DNA of 32,063 nt, taken from an uncultured Acetatifactor sp. (GTDB lineage Bacteria > Bacillota > Clostridia > Lachnospirales > Lachnospiraceae). Positions 1-8,587 of the stretch are shown here, piece after piece. Each line of letters opens with the position of its first letter. The stretch's first letter is position 1. The stretch lies in assembly GCA_947625255.1 (NCBI GenBank), contig CANQNT010000043.1, positions 1-32,063 of the forward strand, written 5' to 3'. The translations under genes were made by a program, and so were the position numbers. The notes below the pieces were generated by a model, which saw only the letters and a program-made list of their open reading frames with translations, searched no databases and was not told the DNA's origin.

Positions 1-774
1 TTACTGCGTGCCTACGGCAAGGAGCCTGACCGCAGCCGTGTCAGTGATATTCAGGAAATCAGCGGCAACGGTATTATTGCCAAAGTAGACGGCATAGAAA
101 TTGCGGCCGGCAATAATAAGCTGATGACACACCTGAACATCCCTTATATCAACTGCCGCCAAACCGGCACGATCATTCACATGGCAATCAATGGCGCCTA
201 TGCCGGTCATATCGTAATTTCCGACATCGTAAAACCTCATTCACAAGCCGCTGTTGCCGCGTTGAAAGCGTCAGGCGTGGAAAAGACGGTAATGCTGACC
301 GGCGACGCCAAAAAAGTTGCGGATCAGGTAGCTTCCTCGCTCGGTATTGACGAGGTTTACAGTGAACTGCTCCCGGCTGGCAAGGTTGAAAAGGTGGAAG
401 AACTGCTGCGCATGAAGCTGGGTAAAGCGAAACTCGCATTCGTCGGTGACGGCATCAATGACGCCCCTGTTCTTTCAAGAGCGGATATAGGCATTGCCAT
501 GGGCGCTATGGGTTCGGATGCTGCGATTGAAGCGGCCGACATCGTTTTGATGGATGATGACCCGATGAAAATATCCAAAGCAATCCGTATTTCACGCAAG
601 TGCCTTCGTATCGTTTACCAGAATATTGTGTTTGCGTTGGTCGTTAAATTCGCCTGCCTGATTCTGGGCGCGTTTGGGATTGCCAATATGTATCTGGCAG
701 TTTTCGCAGACGTAGGCGTTATGATCCTTGCGGTACTCAATGCGATCCGCTGCCTGTTTGTGAAAAAACTGTGA
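1..774 (+). CDS. Heavy-metal P1B-type ATPase, C-terminal part (5' end outside window)
   Basis: This is the C-terminal part of a metal-exporting P-type ATPase that pumps divalent cations out across the membrane using ATP. The frame is open from base 1, so the first codons lie outside the window. The hinge motif GDGINDAPVL of the P-domain is present, preceded by MLTGD. Two membrane helices follow. The last contains FADVG and the one before it contains a lysine in ALVVKFACLILG. These match the Lys and Asp expected in the last helices of the Zn/Cd/Pb subgroup (CadA/ZntA, P1B-2), so that substrate class is likely. The CPC motif and metal-binding domain would lie upstream and cannot be checked. The gene stops just before a strong Shine-Dalgarno-like GGAGGGG (779-785) and the IS91-like remnant, so its original downstream neighbour has been displaced. 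Confidence 0.93.
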   Translation, partial: LLRAYGKEPDRSRVSDIQEISGNGIIAKVDGIEIAAGNNKLMTHLNIPYINCRQTGTIIHMAINGAYAGHIVISDIVKPHSQAAVAALKASGVEKTVMLTGDAKKVADQVASSLGIDEVYSELLPAGKVEKVEELLRMKLGKAKLAFVGDGINDAPVLSRADIGIAMGAMGSDAAIEAADIVLMDDDPMKISKAIRISRKCLRIVYQNIVFALVVKFACLILGAFGIANMYLAVFADVGVMILAVLNAIRCLFVKKL

Positions 775-790
775 GAATGGAGGGGTTCCT

Positions 791-1051
791 TTGCATAAAT
801 ACAAAGCCAGCGGTTTTTCAGAAGAATTGCAGGAGAAGAATCTATCCTTTTATTGTTGTATCACAGATAAAACAAAATCCCCATACCCCCACGCTTTCGG
901 CACGCACCTCTACGAAAACGGTACCGACCTGCTCACCATCAAGGCCCTCCTGGGGCACAAGTCCATCAATTCCACCGCGGTTTACGTCCACCCGGCTGCC
1001 TCCCCGGCTTCCGCCGCCGTCAGCCCGTTTGACAGGATGGGGGTGGCACCA
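791..1051 (+). pseudogene. Tyrosine recombinase C-terminal remnant, fused in frame to the IS91 transposase
   Basis: The frame opens at a TTG behind GGAGGGG (779-785). Its first roughly 30 codons match nothing I recognise and may be the start of a gene once next to the metal ATPase. From about base 885 it reads as the end of a tyrosine recombinase: PHAF, GTHLYENGTDLLTIKALLGH and then STAVYVH with the expected nucleophilic tyrosine. The usual RHS-type stretch between PHAF and GTHL is missing, which removes the catalytic arginine of the H-x-x-R box, so this cannot be active. The frame runs straight into the transposase start at 1052. Some IS91-like elements carry a recombinase ORF upstream of the transposase, and this appears to be its truncated form. 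Confidence 0.75.
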
Positions 1052-2208
1052 ATGGCTGACTTCCCCATCAGGCATGTCTGGGAGCTCGCCTACCAGGAGT
1101 TCTGTTCCTCCGGACACTTCCAGTCGCCCGTCCAGCGCAGGGCCTCCCTGGACATCCTTTCCTGCAAGTCCGGGAAGCTCGGCTTCAGCTTAAGCCGCTG
1201 CGACTCCTGCGGGCACACCCTCATGCGCCCCTGCTCCTGCAAAGACCACAGCTGCCCTAACTGCCAGGCCGTGAAGAAGGAGCTCTGGGTGGACAAACGC
1301 AGGGCGGAGGTCATCGACGCCCCTTACTTCCACGTGGTCTTCACCCTACCGCACGAGCTCAACCCCCTCCTTTCTTCCAACCAGTCCCTCCTCTACGGCC
1401 TCCTCCACAGGTGCCGCTCACAGACCCTCCTGGAACTGGCCGCCGACAGGAAGTACCTTGGCGCCACTCCGGGCATCATCCAGGTCCTCCACACCTGGAA
1501 CCAGGAACTCTCCTACCATGTCCACATGCACTGCATCGTCTCCGGCTGCGGCCTCACCCCAGACCGGAAACTGCGGCTGGCGGGAAAACACTTCTCCATC
1601 CCCGTCAAAGTGCTCCGGGACAAGTTCAAGGGGAAGTACCTTGACTGCCTGGACCAGCTTTGCCACGAAAAAAAGCTGTCCTTCCCTGCTCCCTGCGGGG
1701 AACTTCAGGATCCCGGGCAGTGGCGGGAATTCCGGGACATCCTTTATGCAAAGGACTGGTGTCCCTACGTCAAGGAGACCTTCAACGGCTTCGGCAACGC
1801 CATCGAGTACCTTGGGCACTATCCCCACAAGGTCGCCATCTCCAACGGCAGGATCCTCTCCCTGACCGGGGATACCGTTACCTTCTCCGCCAGGGGCAGG
1901 AAGCCCTGGGATCCCAAACGGCAGGTCACCATCCCCTGCGTGGAGTTATACGCCGCTTCCTCATGCACGTGCTCCCTCCCGGTTTCCAGAAGATCCGTTA
2001 CTACTGCTTCCTCAACAACCGAACGAAGTCCGCAAACCTGAAGCTGATCTTCAGGCTCCAGGGTGGGCAGCGGTTCCGGCAGCGCTACGCCGGGATGTCC
2101 ATGGCGGAACTCCTGAAGGCCGCATGGGGCGTGGATGCGGATGTCTGTCCCTGCTGCGGATGCAAGACGATGAGGTATCTGGGGAATGTCCATGGCTTTT
2201 CCGGATAA
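1052..2208 (+). pseudogene. IS91-family HUH (Y-) transposase, broken by a 1-base deletion
   Basis: This would encode the rolling-circle transposase of an IS91-like element. The N-terminal part carries a Cys-rich zinc module (RCDSCGHT, CSCKDHSCPNCQ). The HUH metal site is HVHMHC. The catalytic tyrosine region is YLGHYPHKVAISNGRI. The reading frame holds from the ATG at 1052 to about 1945 (GVE). It then continues in the next frame as IRRFLMHVLPPGFQKIRYY up to the stop at 2206-2208, including a second CPCCGC cluster. Comparing the expected VEFIRRF with the DNA at 1940-1953 shows one base missing around 1946-1948. Codon use is strongly biased to C/G in third positions (CTC, TCC, GCC), unlike the flanking genes, which supports recent arrival. 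The catalytic domain is intact, but the C-terminus would be replaced by about 30 unrelated residues. Confidence 0.9.
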
Positions 2209-2238
2209 ATGCCGTTGTCCTGTATATTTTTTTTATGA

Positions 2239-2286
2239 AGCCTCCCTTTGGAAGGCTCGTTTGGTACGCCCGGGAAACCCACGGGC
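2239..2286 (+). repeat. Two hairpins after the transposase, possible oriIS end
   Basis: An imperfect stem pairs 2239-2246 with 2250-2257 (AGCCTCCC against GGAAGGCT, 7 of 8). A second stem pairs GCCCG at 2268-2272 with CGGGC at 2282-2286. There is no T-run after either on the plus strand, so they are not intrinsic terminators. Their position just beyond the transposase stop suits the origin end of an IS91-like element. This is an inference from position only. Confidence 0.35.
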
Positions 2287-2426
2287 ACTAGAAAACGCCT
2301 CAAATGGGACCAGTTTCAGGATGCCCCTGTCCATAAATGACGGTTTTGTGGATTCCGGGAAGGATACAATCCCCATATGCACAGCCAAAGTGACGCGGCT
2401 TGGTACAATCGTGAAGAATCACATTC

Positions 2427-2464
2427 AGAGCAGTTTTTCTTTTTCAGAAGCTGCTCTTTTCTTT
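2427..2464 (+). terminator. Rho-independent terminator-like hairpin
   Basis: The stem AGAGCAG (2427-2433) pairs perfectly with CTGCTCT (2451-2457) and is followed by TTTCTTT. It lies downstream of the IS91 remnant and before a minus-strand gene fragment. It may be the original terminator of the metal ATPase operon, now separated from it by the insertion. The rest of 2290-2494 shows no gene I can support. Confidence 0.6.
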
Positions 2465-2494
2465 CTGCTCTGAATCTGATACTTCACTTAAGAA

Positions 2495-2974
2495 TTATAA
2501 CACCTTTGGCTGCGCTTGAAACAATTTGGCATACCCGCCGTTTAATTCCATGAGCTGCGCGTGGCTGCCGCTCTCGGCAATCCTGCCGTTTTCCATGTAG
2601 ATTATGCGGTCGCACAGCACGGCCGAGGTCAGCCGGTGCGACACAAAAATTACGGTTTTGTCGGCCAAACGGTGCAAGATCATGTCATAAAATTGCTTTT
2701 CAAAGACGACGTCCATGGCGGCGGTGGGTTCGTCCATGATCAAAACGTCGTGATCCTCATAAAGGACCCGCGACAACGCCAGCCGTTGCAGCTGCCCGCC
2801 CGAAAATGACAGGCCGTCGTCATAGAGCTCCCTCGTCAGGCCCTTTTTCATGCACGGCAGCAGGTCTTCCAGCCCGACGCCGGCCGCCGCAGCGCTTGCC
2901 CTCGCTTCATCGACCTGCCTGTCCATGGCAATATTCTTTTCCATGGTCGCAGCGTAGATGCAAAAATCCTGACA
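2495..2974 (-). pseudogene. ABC transporter ATPase, C-terminal fragment
   Basis: This is the last part of an ABC exporter nucleotide-binding domain. Reading on the minus strand, the Q-loop is visible as CQDFCIYAATMEKNI (around 2971-2930). Then come the signature FSGGQLQRLALSR, Walker B VLIMDEPTAAMD with its catalytic Glu, and the H-loop SHR. Walker A and the whole membrane domain are absent. The similarity breaks just upstream of the Q-loop glutamine and is followed by unrelated sequence. A start codon (2944-2942) exists inside the fragment, but a product from it could not bind ATP normally. It resembles the intact exporters to the right and is probably the leftover of a fifth pair. Confidence 0.85.
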
Positions 2975-3006
2975 TTCGTTCTCGTAATAGATATATTTTC
3001 CAGTAC

Positions 3007-3153
3007 CTATATTGTAGTGGTCACTGGAACTAATTCATCAATTACTGATGACATACTTTCGTCTGGAACAGTCTTGCCAGAACACGCAGTAACCGAAAAG
3101 CAGAATAAGATTGCCAGTGCCAAAAAGGAAAATCTATATTTCTTCCTTGTGAT
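3007..3153 (-). pseudogene. Lipoprotein N-terminal remnant, start codon apparently lost
   Basis: On the minus strand a good ribosome site (AGGAGG, about 3155-3160) is followed by codons for a positively charged RKKYR, a hydrophobic stretch LALAILFCF and the lipobox SVTAC, then SGKTVPDESM. This is a lipoprotein signal peptide. No ATG, GTG or TTG lies at the correct distance from the ribosome site; the codons there are ATC ACA AGG. The frame stops after about 25 residues of mature protein and abuts the ABC fragment. It sits 31 bases downstream of the exporter ending at 3185, so it was probably the last gene of that operon. The same frame could start at an ATG at 3222 inside the exporter gene, giving an unusually long leader. 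Confidence 0.5.
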
Positions 3154-3184
3154 ACCTCCTCGAATCCGAATAGCACAATGCGCC

Positions 3185-4972
3185 CTATACTGTCCAATTC
3201 TTCTGCCTGAGGTACATTTCATAATAAAGCCCTTTACGCCCCATCAGTTCCTCATGGCTTCCCTCCTCCACAATCTCCCCGGCCTCCAGTACCAGAATTC
3301 TGTCCACCTTCTGTAGGGCTGCCAGTCTGTGGGAGACAATGATTCCGCTTCGCCCCTCCATTCCTTCCCTGTAACGGCGGAAGAGCTCTGCCTCCGTCAC
3401 CGGATCCACCGCAGCATTCGGCTCATCCAGGAGAAGCAGCGCCGTATCCGCGAAAAATCCCCTGGCCACTGCCAGTCTCTGCCACTGGCCTCCCGAAAGG
3501 TTGACTGCCCCCTGGCAAACAGAGCCTACCTTCGTGTCGATTCCCTCTTCCAACCTGCGAAAAAACGTTTCCGCCGTTGACAGCCTTGCGGCACGGCTGA
3601 TCAGTTCCCGGTTATCAGACTGGGGGATATTCCCTAACACAATATTGTCCTTTACCGTGGTCTCATATTTCAGGAAGGACTGGAAGATGGCGGCGGCACT
3701 TTCCCGCCCCTGCTCCCTGCTCGCTCCGTCCACTGGCGCCCCATATATCCTGATTTCTCCGGAATCAGGCGGATACAGCCCCAACAGCAGGGAAATCAGG
3801 GTGGATTTTCCCCCTCCATTAGGCCCCACTAACGCAAGGGTCTCCCCGTCCGCCAGAGTGAAGGACACATTTTTCAGCACAGGTTCCCCGGTACCAGGGT
3901 AGGAAAAAGTCAGGTCATTCACTTCCACAGCAAGCCTGTTCCTCACCTTTCGGCCGCTTTCACATAAACCGCTTCCGCAGCAAGAATCTCCCTGCCTTTC
4001 TTCCATAGCGTCAAGCTCTGCCAGATCAACTCCGTACAGGGCGCTTTCATGGAAATATTTCAGGTTGAACCCCAGGTTAATCATTTCCTCCTGCAGCAGG
4101 AACACCGACTCCAACAAGAACGCGAAAGTCCCCACGGTCAAGTGTCCACCCTTTGCCACCACCAGCAGCACGCAGACCGCAAAAGACACAAAGGACAGGA
4201 TTCCTTCCGATGCGCCCTGAATCAGGCCGTCCTTCTGTCCCTGGGCATAGCGCTCCTCCGTGAGTTCCTTTGCCGTGCGTTCTACGGTGTCGATGACCGG
4301 GACCTCTGCCCCTGTGGCGCTTAATTCCCCCAGCGCGCTCCTGTCCAAGAACAGACCGCAGAGATATTCGTTACGCCTTTTTCTGCGCTGCTGTCTCTGG
4401 TTGATTCGATACAGATTTTCATTATTCTTCAGCCGTATCAGAATGACCGGCATCACCAGCCCTATGGTAATGGCCGGGAACCACACCGACCAGTATGCGA
4501 GCGACAGCGCCAACCCAAAGCAGGTGGCCAAGAGCCGAAAGACAAATGCGCATTCAAACTGAAACAGCCAGAATTCCTGCCCCAGGAACCTCTCCGCACG
4601 GGCGATGCGTTCCTGCACCGTCTCCTGTTCCCTCACTCCCACGGGCAGCCGCCCAATCTTCTGGTACATCCTACGCGCAAGGGAATGCACGGCATCCATG
4701 CGCACCTTGCTTTCCAGCACCGGCATGACACCCGAATATCCGCAGTTCAACCCCAGTTCCTTTAAAAACAGCGCCAGAAGCACAGGAGCCAGAAGCCGCC
4801 AGGACAGGTTCGCCTGTCCCAGGGCATCCACTGACGCCTTTGTAATCCATGTGCCCGCCACCAACAGAAGACCCACAAGCAGGGTCAGGGCCGTCAGCAG
4901 AATAAAGCCAAAAGGGGCTTTTTTCCATCCATATTTCCATACAAAACGAAAGGTTTTCCAGATTTTAACCAT
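3185..4972 (-). CDS. ABC exporter half-transporter (module 1, second gene)
   Basis: A 595-residue half-transporter with an N-terminal membrane domain and C-terminal ATPase, which would work as a dimer, probably with the product of the gene upstream. Membrane helices are visible around residues 20-45, 60-75, 140-175 and 255-290. Walker A is GPNGGGKST (about 383-391), the signature is LSGGQWQRLAVAR (about 492), Walker B is LLLLDEPNAAVD with Glu 517, and the H-loop is SHR. The start chosen is the ATG at 4972 behind GAGGAG; an open frame extends further to 5083 but has no ribosome site. It lies 58 bases after its partner, so the two are likely one transcript. A linker around residues 320-340 carries a small Cys cluster (DSCCGSGLC), not seen in the other exporters here. 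Substrate unknown. Confidence 0.92.
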   Translation of the reverse strand: MVKIWKTFRFVWKYGWKKAPFGFILLTALTLLVGLLLVAGTWITKASVDALGQANLSWRLLAPVLLALFLKELGLNCGYSGVMPVLESKVRMDAVHSLARRMYQKIGRLPVGVREQETVQERIARAERFLGQEFWLFQFECAFVFRLLATCFGLALSLAYWSVWFPAITIGLVMPVILIRLKNNENLYRINQRQQRRKRRNEYLCGLFLDRSALGELSATGAEVPVIDTVERTAKELTEERYAQGQKDGLIQGASEGILSFVSFAVCVLLVVAKGGHLTVGTFAFLLESVFLLQEEMINLGFNLKYFHESALYGVDLAELDAMEERQGDSCCGSGLCESGRKVRNRLAVEVNDLTFSYPGTGEPVLKNVSFTLADGETLALVGPNGGGKSTLISLLLGLYPPDSGEIRIYGAPVDGASREQGRESAAAIFQSFLKYETTVKDNIVLGNIPQSDNRELISRAARLSTAETFFRRLEEGIDTKVGSVCQGAVNLSGGQWQRLAVARGFFADTALLLLDEPNAAVDPVTEAELFRRYREGMEGRSGIIVSHRLAALQKVDRILVLEAGEIVEEGSHEELMGRKGLYYEMYLRQKNWTV

Positions 4973-5030
4973 CTTTATCTCCTCACCACCATCTCCTGCG
5001 ACCGTCAAAAGGCAGGGGATATCCCCGCTG

Positions 5031-6842
5031 TCATTGATACAGTGATGCCTGGAGTTCCACCATCTTCCGATAAGGCCCCGCATGTCCCATCAGTTCCGCA
5101 TGTGTGCCGAACTGGGCCACTCGCTGCCGCTCAATTACAAGTATTTTATCGCACCGCCTTGCCACGCCGATTCGATGAGACACGATCACTGCCGTCCTGC
5201 CAGCCACGGTCTCCAGGAAAGCCTCCATGACCTGGATTTCCGAGACGGGATCCAGCGCGGATGTGGGTTCATCCAGGAAAATATACTCTGACTCCCCGAC
5301 CAGGGCACGAGCCAGCGCCACCCGCTGCCACTGTCCTCCCGAAAGCTCCCTCCCGTCCTCAAAAAGCTTTCCCAGAGGGGTATCCAGGTGATAGCCAATC
5401 TCTTCCAAAAAATCGGGAAGGCCCACTCGCTCCAGTGCCCTGATGACCTGGTCATCGGATATCCCGGCATTTTGTCCGTGCCGGGACATATTGTGCAGAA
5501 GCACATTCTCCCGCAGGGATCCCTGGTAACGGATAAAATCCTGGGGAAGGTAATCACAGATCTCCTTGATTTCTTCCCCGTATGCCGCAACCGGCTTTCC
5601 GCAGAATAATATTTTTCCTGAATCACAATTGTACAGGTTCAGCATAAGCTTCACAAGGGTGCTTTTTCCGGCTCCGTTTTCTCCCACCACCGCCACCCGC
5701 TCTCCCTTACGGATTTCAAAGCTCACATCCTTTAACACATAGTCCGTACAGCCCGGGTAGCGGAAAGACACATTCCGCAGCCGATAGCAGGTTTCCTCAA
5801 TCCCCGGATCCCCTGTCCCCACACTTTCAGGAGCAATTTTTTCTCCCTGCACTGTCGTTTTTTCTTCCAGTTCCATAAACTCCCGGAACACACCGACCCT
5901 CCCGAACAGTGCCATAACGTCCGTGACAGATACGGTAAGGTCGCCCAGTGCCCCACTGAAAGAAGTGATCGCGCCAAACATGGCTACATACGCCCCCACC
6001 GATACGCTGCCGCCCAGGATCATCCCCATCAGGAGGATGGCCGCTGCCGTAAAGCCGCAGGATAAGCATATCCCTCCCACCAGGCGGCCCACCGCATTTT
6101 TCTTCTCCTGCAGAAGCCTTTTCCGGTTGATGTAGAGGCTTTCCTCCCCCCATCTGTCTACCATCACCGGATAAAGCCGGTAAGCCTTCAGCTCCTTTGC
6201 ATACGCAACCCCCGTCATCAACCCCGCATAATAGTTCAGCACACGGTTCCTTGCCCCCAGCTCCTGGTCCGTCCTTACCGCATTGTTCATGGCATAGACC
6301 ATACTGAAAAAGGAAGGCAGCGTACCCACGCATAAAGCCAGCAAAATCCATGGGTTTAACACCGAAACCGCACCTACCACGGAGACCATCATGAGACTTG
6401 AGCGGAAAACCAGGAGTACTTTATTGGCTTTCTGGGATATCTCCCCAACAAAGGCATTGCAGACTTCCATCTGATTCTGGCATTCCGCGCTCTCACGCAC
6501 CACAAGCGGCAGACGGCTTCCCTTGCGTATCAACTGCACCTTCAGGCTGTTGCCTATATTTTCCTGCAAAGACAGTTCAATGGGTATTTTAAACATCTGA
6601 TCCAGCTTCTTTGCCAGGAACAATACGGCAAGCAGAAGCAGGGGAGCAGCCAGCATCCCTACATTTTCCCGAAGATTTCCTCCCGCATGCTGCCAATCCC
6701 CGTAAGCGTCCACCAGCCTTTGGACACCCAGTATCCATAAACCAGGGACAAAACAGGTAAACAGCGTCACTACTACCATCACGCCCAGTTTAAAAGAAAT
6801 ATTTTCCCGTAAAATATCCAGAATCGCCTTAAAATTTTTCAT
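5031..6842 (-). CDS. ABC exporter half-transporter (module 1, first gene)
   Basis: A 603-residue half-transporter, membrane domain then ATPase. Walker A is GENGAGKST (about 387-394), the Q-loop region is PQDFIRYQGSLRENV, the signature is LSGGQWQRVALARAL, Walker B is FLDEPTSALD and the H-loop is SHR, so the ATPase appears complete. The start could be the ATG at 6842, preceded by AAGGG, or a TTG at 6878 that overlaps the stop of the sigma-factor gene. I prefer the ATG. The tight spacing (32 bases, or overlap with the TTG) puts the sigma factor and both exporters in one operon. The most likely arrangement is a heterodimer with the next gene. The family includes drug, lipid and peptide exporters; nothing here identifies the cargo. 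Confidence 0.92.
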   Translation of the reverse strand: MKNFKAILDILRENISFKLGVMVVVTLFTCFVPGLWILGVQRLVDAYGDWQHAGGNLRENVGMLAAPLLLLAVLFLAKKLDQMFKIPIELSLQENIGNSLKVQLIRKGSRLPLVVRESAECQNQMEVCNAFVGEISQKANKVLLVFRSSLMMVSVVGAVSVLNPWILLALCVGTLPSFFSMVYAMNNAVRTDQELGARNRVLNYYAGLMTGVAYAKELKAYRLYPVMVDRWGEESLYINRKRLLQEKKNAVGRLVGGICLSCGFTAAAILLMGMILGGSVSVGAYVAMFGAITSFSGALGDLTVSVTDVMALFGRVGVFREFMELEEKTTVQGEKIAPESVGTGDPGIEETCYRLRNVSFRYPGCTDYVLKDVSFEIRKGERVAVVGENGAGKSTLVKLMLNLYNCDSGKILFCGKPVAAYGEEIKEICDYLPQDFIRYQGSLRENVLLHNMSRHGQNAGISDDQVIRALERVGLPDFLEEIGYHLDTPLGKLFEDGRELSGGQWQRVALARALVGESEYIFLDEPTSALDPVSEIQVMEAFLETVAGRTAVIVSHRIGVARRCDKILVIERQRVAQFGTHAELMGHAGPYRKMVELQASLYQ

Positions 6843-6874
6843 GGTTTTGCCCTTTGTTTTCACATCTTTGTCCG

Positions 6875-8482
6875 TCAAGGGTAGATATATTTGCCTGAAA
6901 CATAAAATACGCCATCCGTTAACGGCCGATCCGGCGACGGCTTTTTCAAAACGCCTCTTTGCATCAGCTCCTCCGTTACATAACCGACGATTTCAAACAG
7001 ATACGAGGAAACCCCTTGGTTAATCTGGGATTCCAACCGTTTTGGTACAAATTTGGAAAAGCTGTTCCGTACCGAAAGAATCCATTCCGACAGCACATCG
7101 TCAAGCGCTTCATCCTCTATGTGAAACAGGGAAATGAATTCGGCAAATTCTTCTTCGGTAAAGCCGGCGAAATTCAATCGATATTGGGGTCCATCTTTCA
7201 CAATAAGACCTTTTTGGATCAGGCTTGCGGCTTCTTCCTCCGATAAAAACGCGGTTTTTACAATGCCGTCAGGATTCTTCGGGAAAATATCTTTCGCGCA
7301 CAGCCAGCGCGTTCCCCCATTATGGTAAATATCCTTGTCAAAATATCCGGCAATCCAATAATAATAGATATGTCCGGGAATTTTTCCCGTGCTTCCGTCA
7401 TCGCCACCCGCTAAGTTGCAGCCTGTATTATATTTCGCGGGGGTTTCCCTTTTGTCAACGGTTTCTTCTACGTTAAACCAACCGTATCCACCGTCTTTCC
7501 GGGGCGGGAACGCGCCGTTTTGCAGTTGCAGCCGATCCTTTTTCAGGGTTCCGATCTTTCTCCTTAAAACATAAGGCACAACAAAATGTCCCAGGCGCTC
7601 CATGCCAAAATCGTGCCCATAGAAGCCCATAGACTTTACGGCGTCCGCCGCATTCACAAATAATCGCTCGAAATGATCCGCAATCCCTTTTATCACCTGT
7701 TCCGAAGCGCTCTCCACCATTTTTCTGTCTTCCAACCGGAAGACAATAAAATTCGTCGCATACTTATTCCCGATTTTGCATATGGCATCCCCATATTCCA
7801 GACGGGGAATTTCATCCTCAATATACAGGACGGGAATTCCGGTCCGAACGCTGATTTCCTCCAGGGTTTGCGGCGTTTCGTATGCCGCTTTGCAGATCGC
7901 GCGGGCAAGCTGCGTATGCAGGTAGCGGTCTGAGTCCATAGCGCCGTTGCAGGTAACGGTATTCCAATTGATCCTCCTGTAAATTTTTTCCATTTGTTCC
8001 GTTCCTATCCTTTCTTTGATTTTTTGACGCCCTGCGTTCAGGCGCCATTTGACAGTCGTTTCCGTGAGCGCATATTTTTCGGCAAGCGCCCTGACAGACA
8101 TTTCTCCGATGTAGTAATCGACAAAAAGATCCCGATACATTTCGGAAAGCGTATGCAGATACCGGAAAACCGTTTCAAAACTGCGCTCCGTATTTTCCTC
8201 CTCGATCCCTGTGTAGTCGTCATACACCGGATGCAAATCAGCGTCCTCTTCCGATAAAACCATACGCTCTTTCTTCTGCTTCTCAACAAATCTCGCATAG
8301 CGATTATGCGCGATCCGCCAGACCCATGCGTCAAGGGATTTTATTTCGTATTTCTGCATACCGTCAAGAACAGACAAAAGTATTTCGCTTGCTAAATCCT
8401 CCGCATCATAGCGATTGCCCAGTCTGTTACGGCAGAAACGAAAGATCGGTTCTACATAGGGGATAATTTTGTCCTGATCCAA
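6875..8482 (-). CDS. ECF-like sigma factor with long C-terminal extension
   Basis: An RNA polymerase sigma factor that probably directs transcription of its own operon. The first 160 residues hold sigma region 2 (FCRNRLGNRYDAEDLASEIL, then AWVWRIAHNRYARF) and region 4 (LSEMYRDLFVDYYIGEMS to ALTETTVKWRLNAGRQKIKER). ECF sigma factors normally end there at 160-200 residues; this protein goes on to about 535. The extension starts with a probable winged helix (about 203-250: TLEEISVRTGIPVLYIEDE). After that come roughly 285 residues I cannot assign, with many aromatics and no membrane helix. No anti-sigma gene is adjacent, so the extension may be the sensor or inhibitor. The start chosen is TTG 8482 behind AAAGGAGGA; an in-frame ATG at 8518 lacks a ribosome site. 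It is followed directly by two ABC exporters. Confidence 0.85.
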   Translation of the reverse strand: MDQDKIIPYVEPIFRFCRNRLGNRYDAEDLASEILLSVLDGMQKYEIKSLDAWVWRIAHNRYARFVEKQKKERMVLSEEDADLHPVYDDYTGIEEENTERSFETVFRYLHTLSEMYRDLFVDYYIGEMSVRALAEKYALTETTVKWRLNAGRQKIKERIGTEQMEKIYRRINWNTVTCNGAMDSDRYLHTQLARAICKAAYETPQTLEEISVRTGIPVLYIEDEIPRLEYGDAICKIGNKYATNFIVFRLEDRKMVESASEQVIKGIADHFERLFVNAADAVKSMGFYGHDFGMERLGHFVVPYVLRRKIGTLKKDRLQLQNGAFPPRKDGGYGWFNVEETVDKRETPAKYNTGCNLAGGDDGSTGKIPGHIYYYWIAGYFDKDIYHNGGTRWLCAKDIFPKNPDGIVKTAFLSEEEAASLIQKGLIVKDGPQYRLNFAGFTEEEFAEFISLFHIEDEALDDVLSEWILSVRNSFSKFVPKRLESQINQGVSSYLFEIVGYVTEELMQRGVLKKPSPDRPLTDGVFYVSGKYIYP

Positions 8483-8587
8483 GAGGGATGTTCCTCCTTT
8501 CAAAATGTCTGTAATCATGATTACACTTATTTAGTGCCTTAAAATCAAATCGGATAGGGATTTTCAAAGGAATTTTTTTATATTTGG

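Larger units (their letters stand above)
885..2290 (+). mobile_element. IS91-like insertion element remnant
   Basis: This is the approximate extent of the element. The left limit is where recombinase similarity begins. The right limit is the pair of hairpins after the transposase stop, where IS91-type elements have their origin end. IS91 elements lack terminal inverted repeats and target duplications, so exact ends cannot be set from one copy. The left end is truncated within the recombinase gene and the transposase is frameshifted, so the copy is probably inactive on its own. Confidence 0.7.

Noticed and set aside
771..1193. Plus-strand open frame of 140 codons overlapping the IS91 remnant
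   Set aside because: It is a shadow of the GC-rich transposase frame, with a Ser/Pro/Thr-rich composition typical of a wrong frame.
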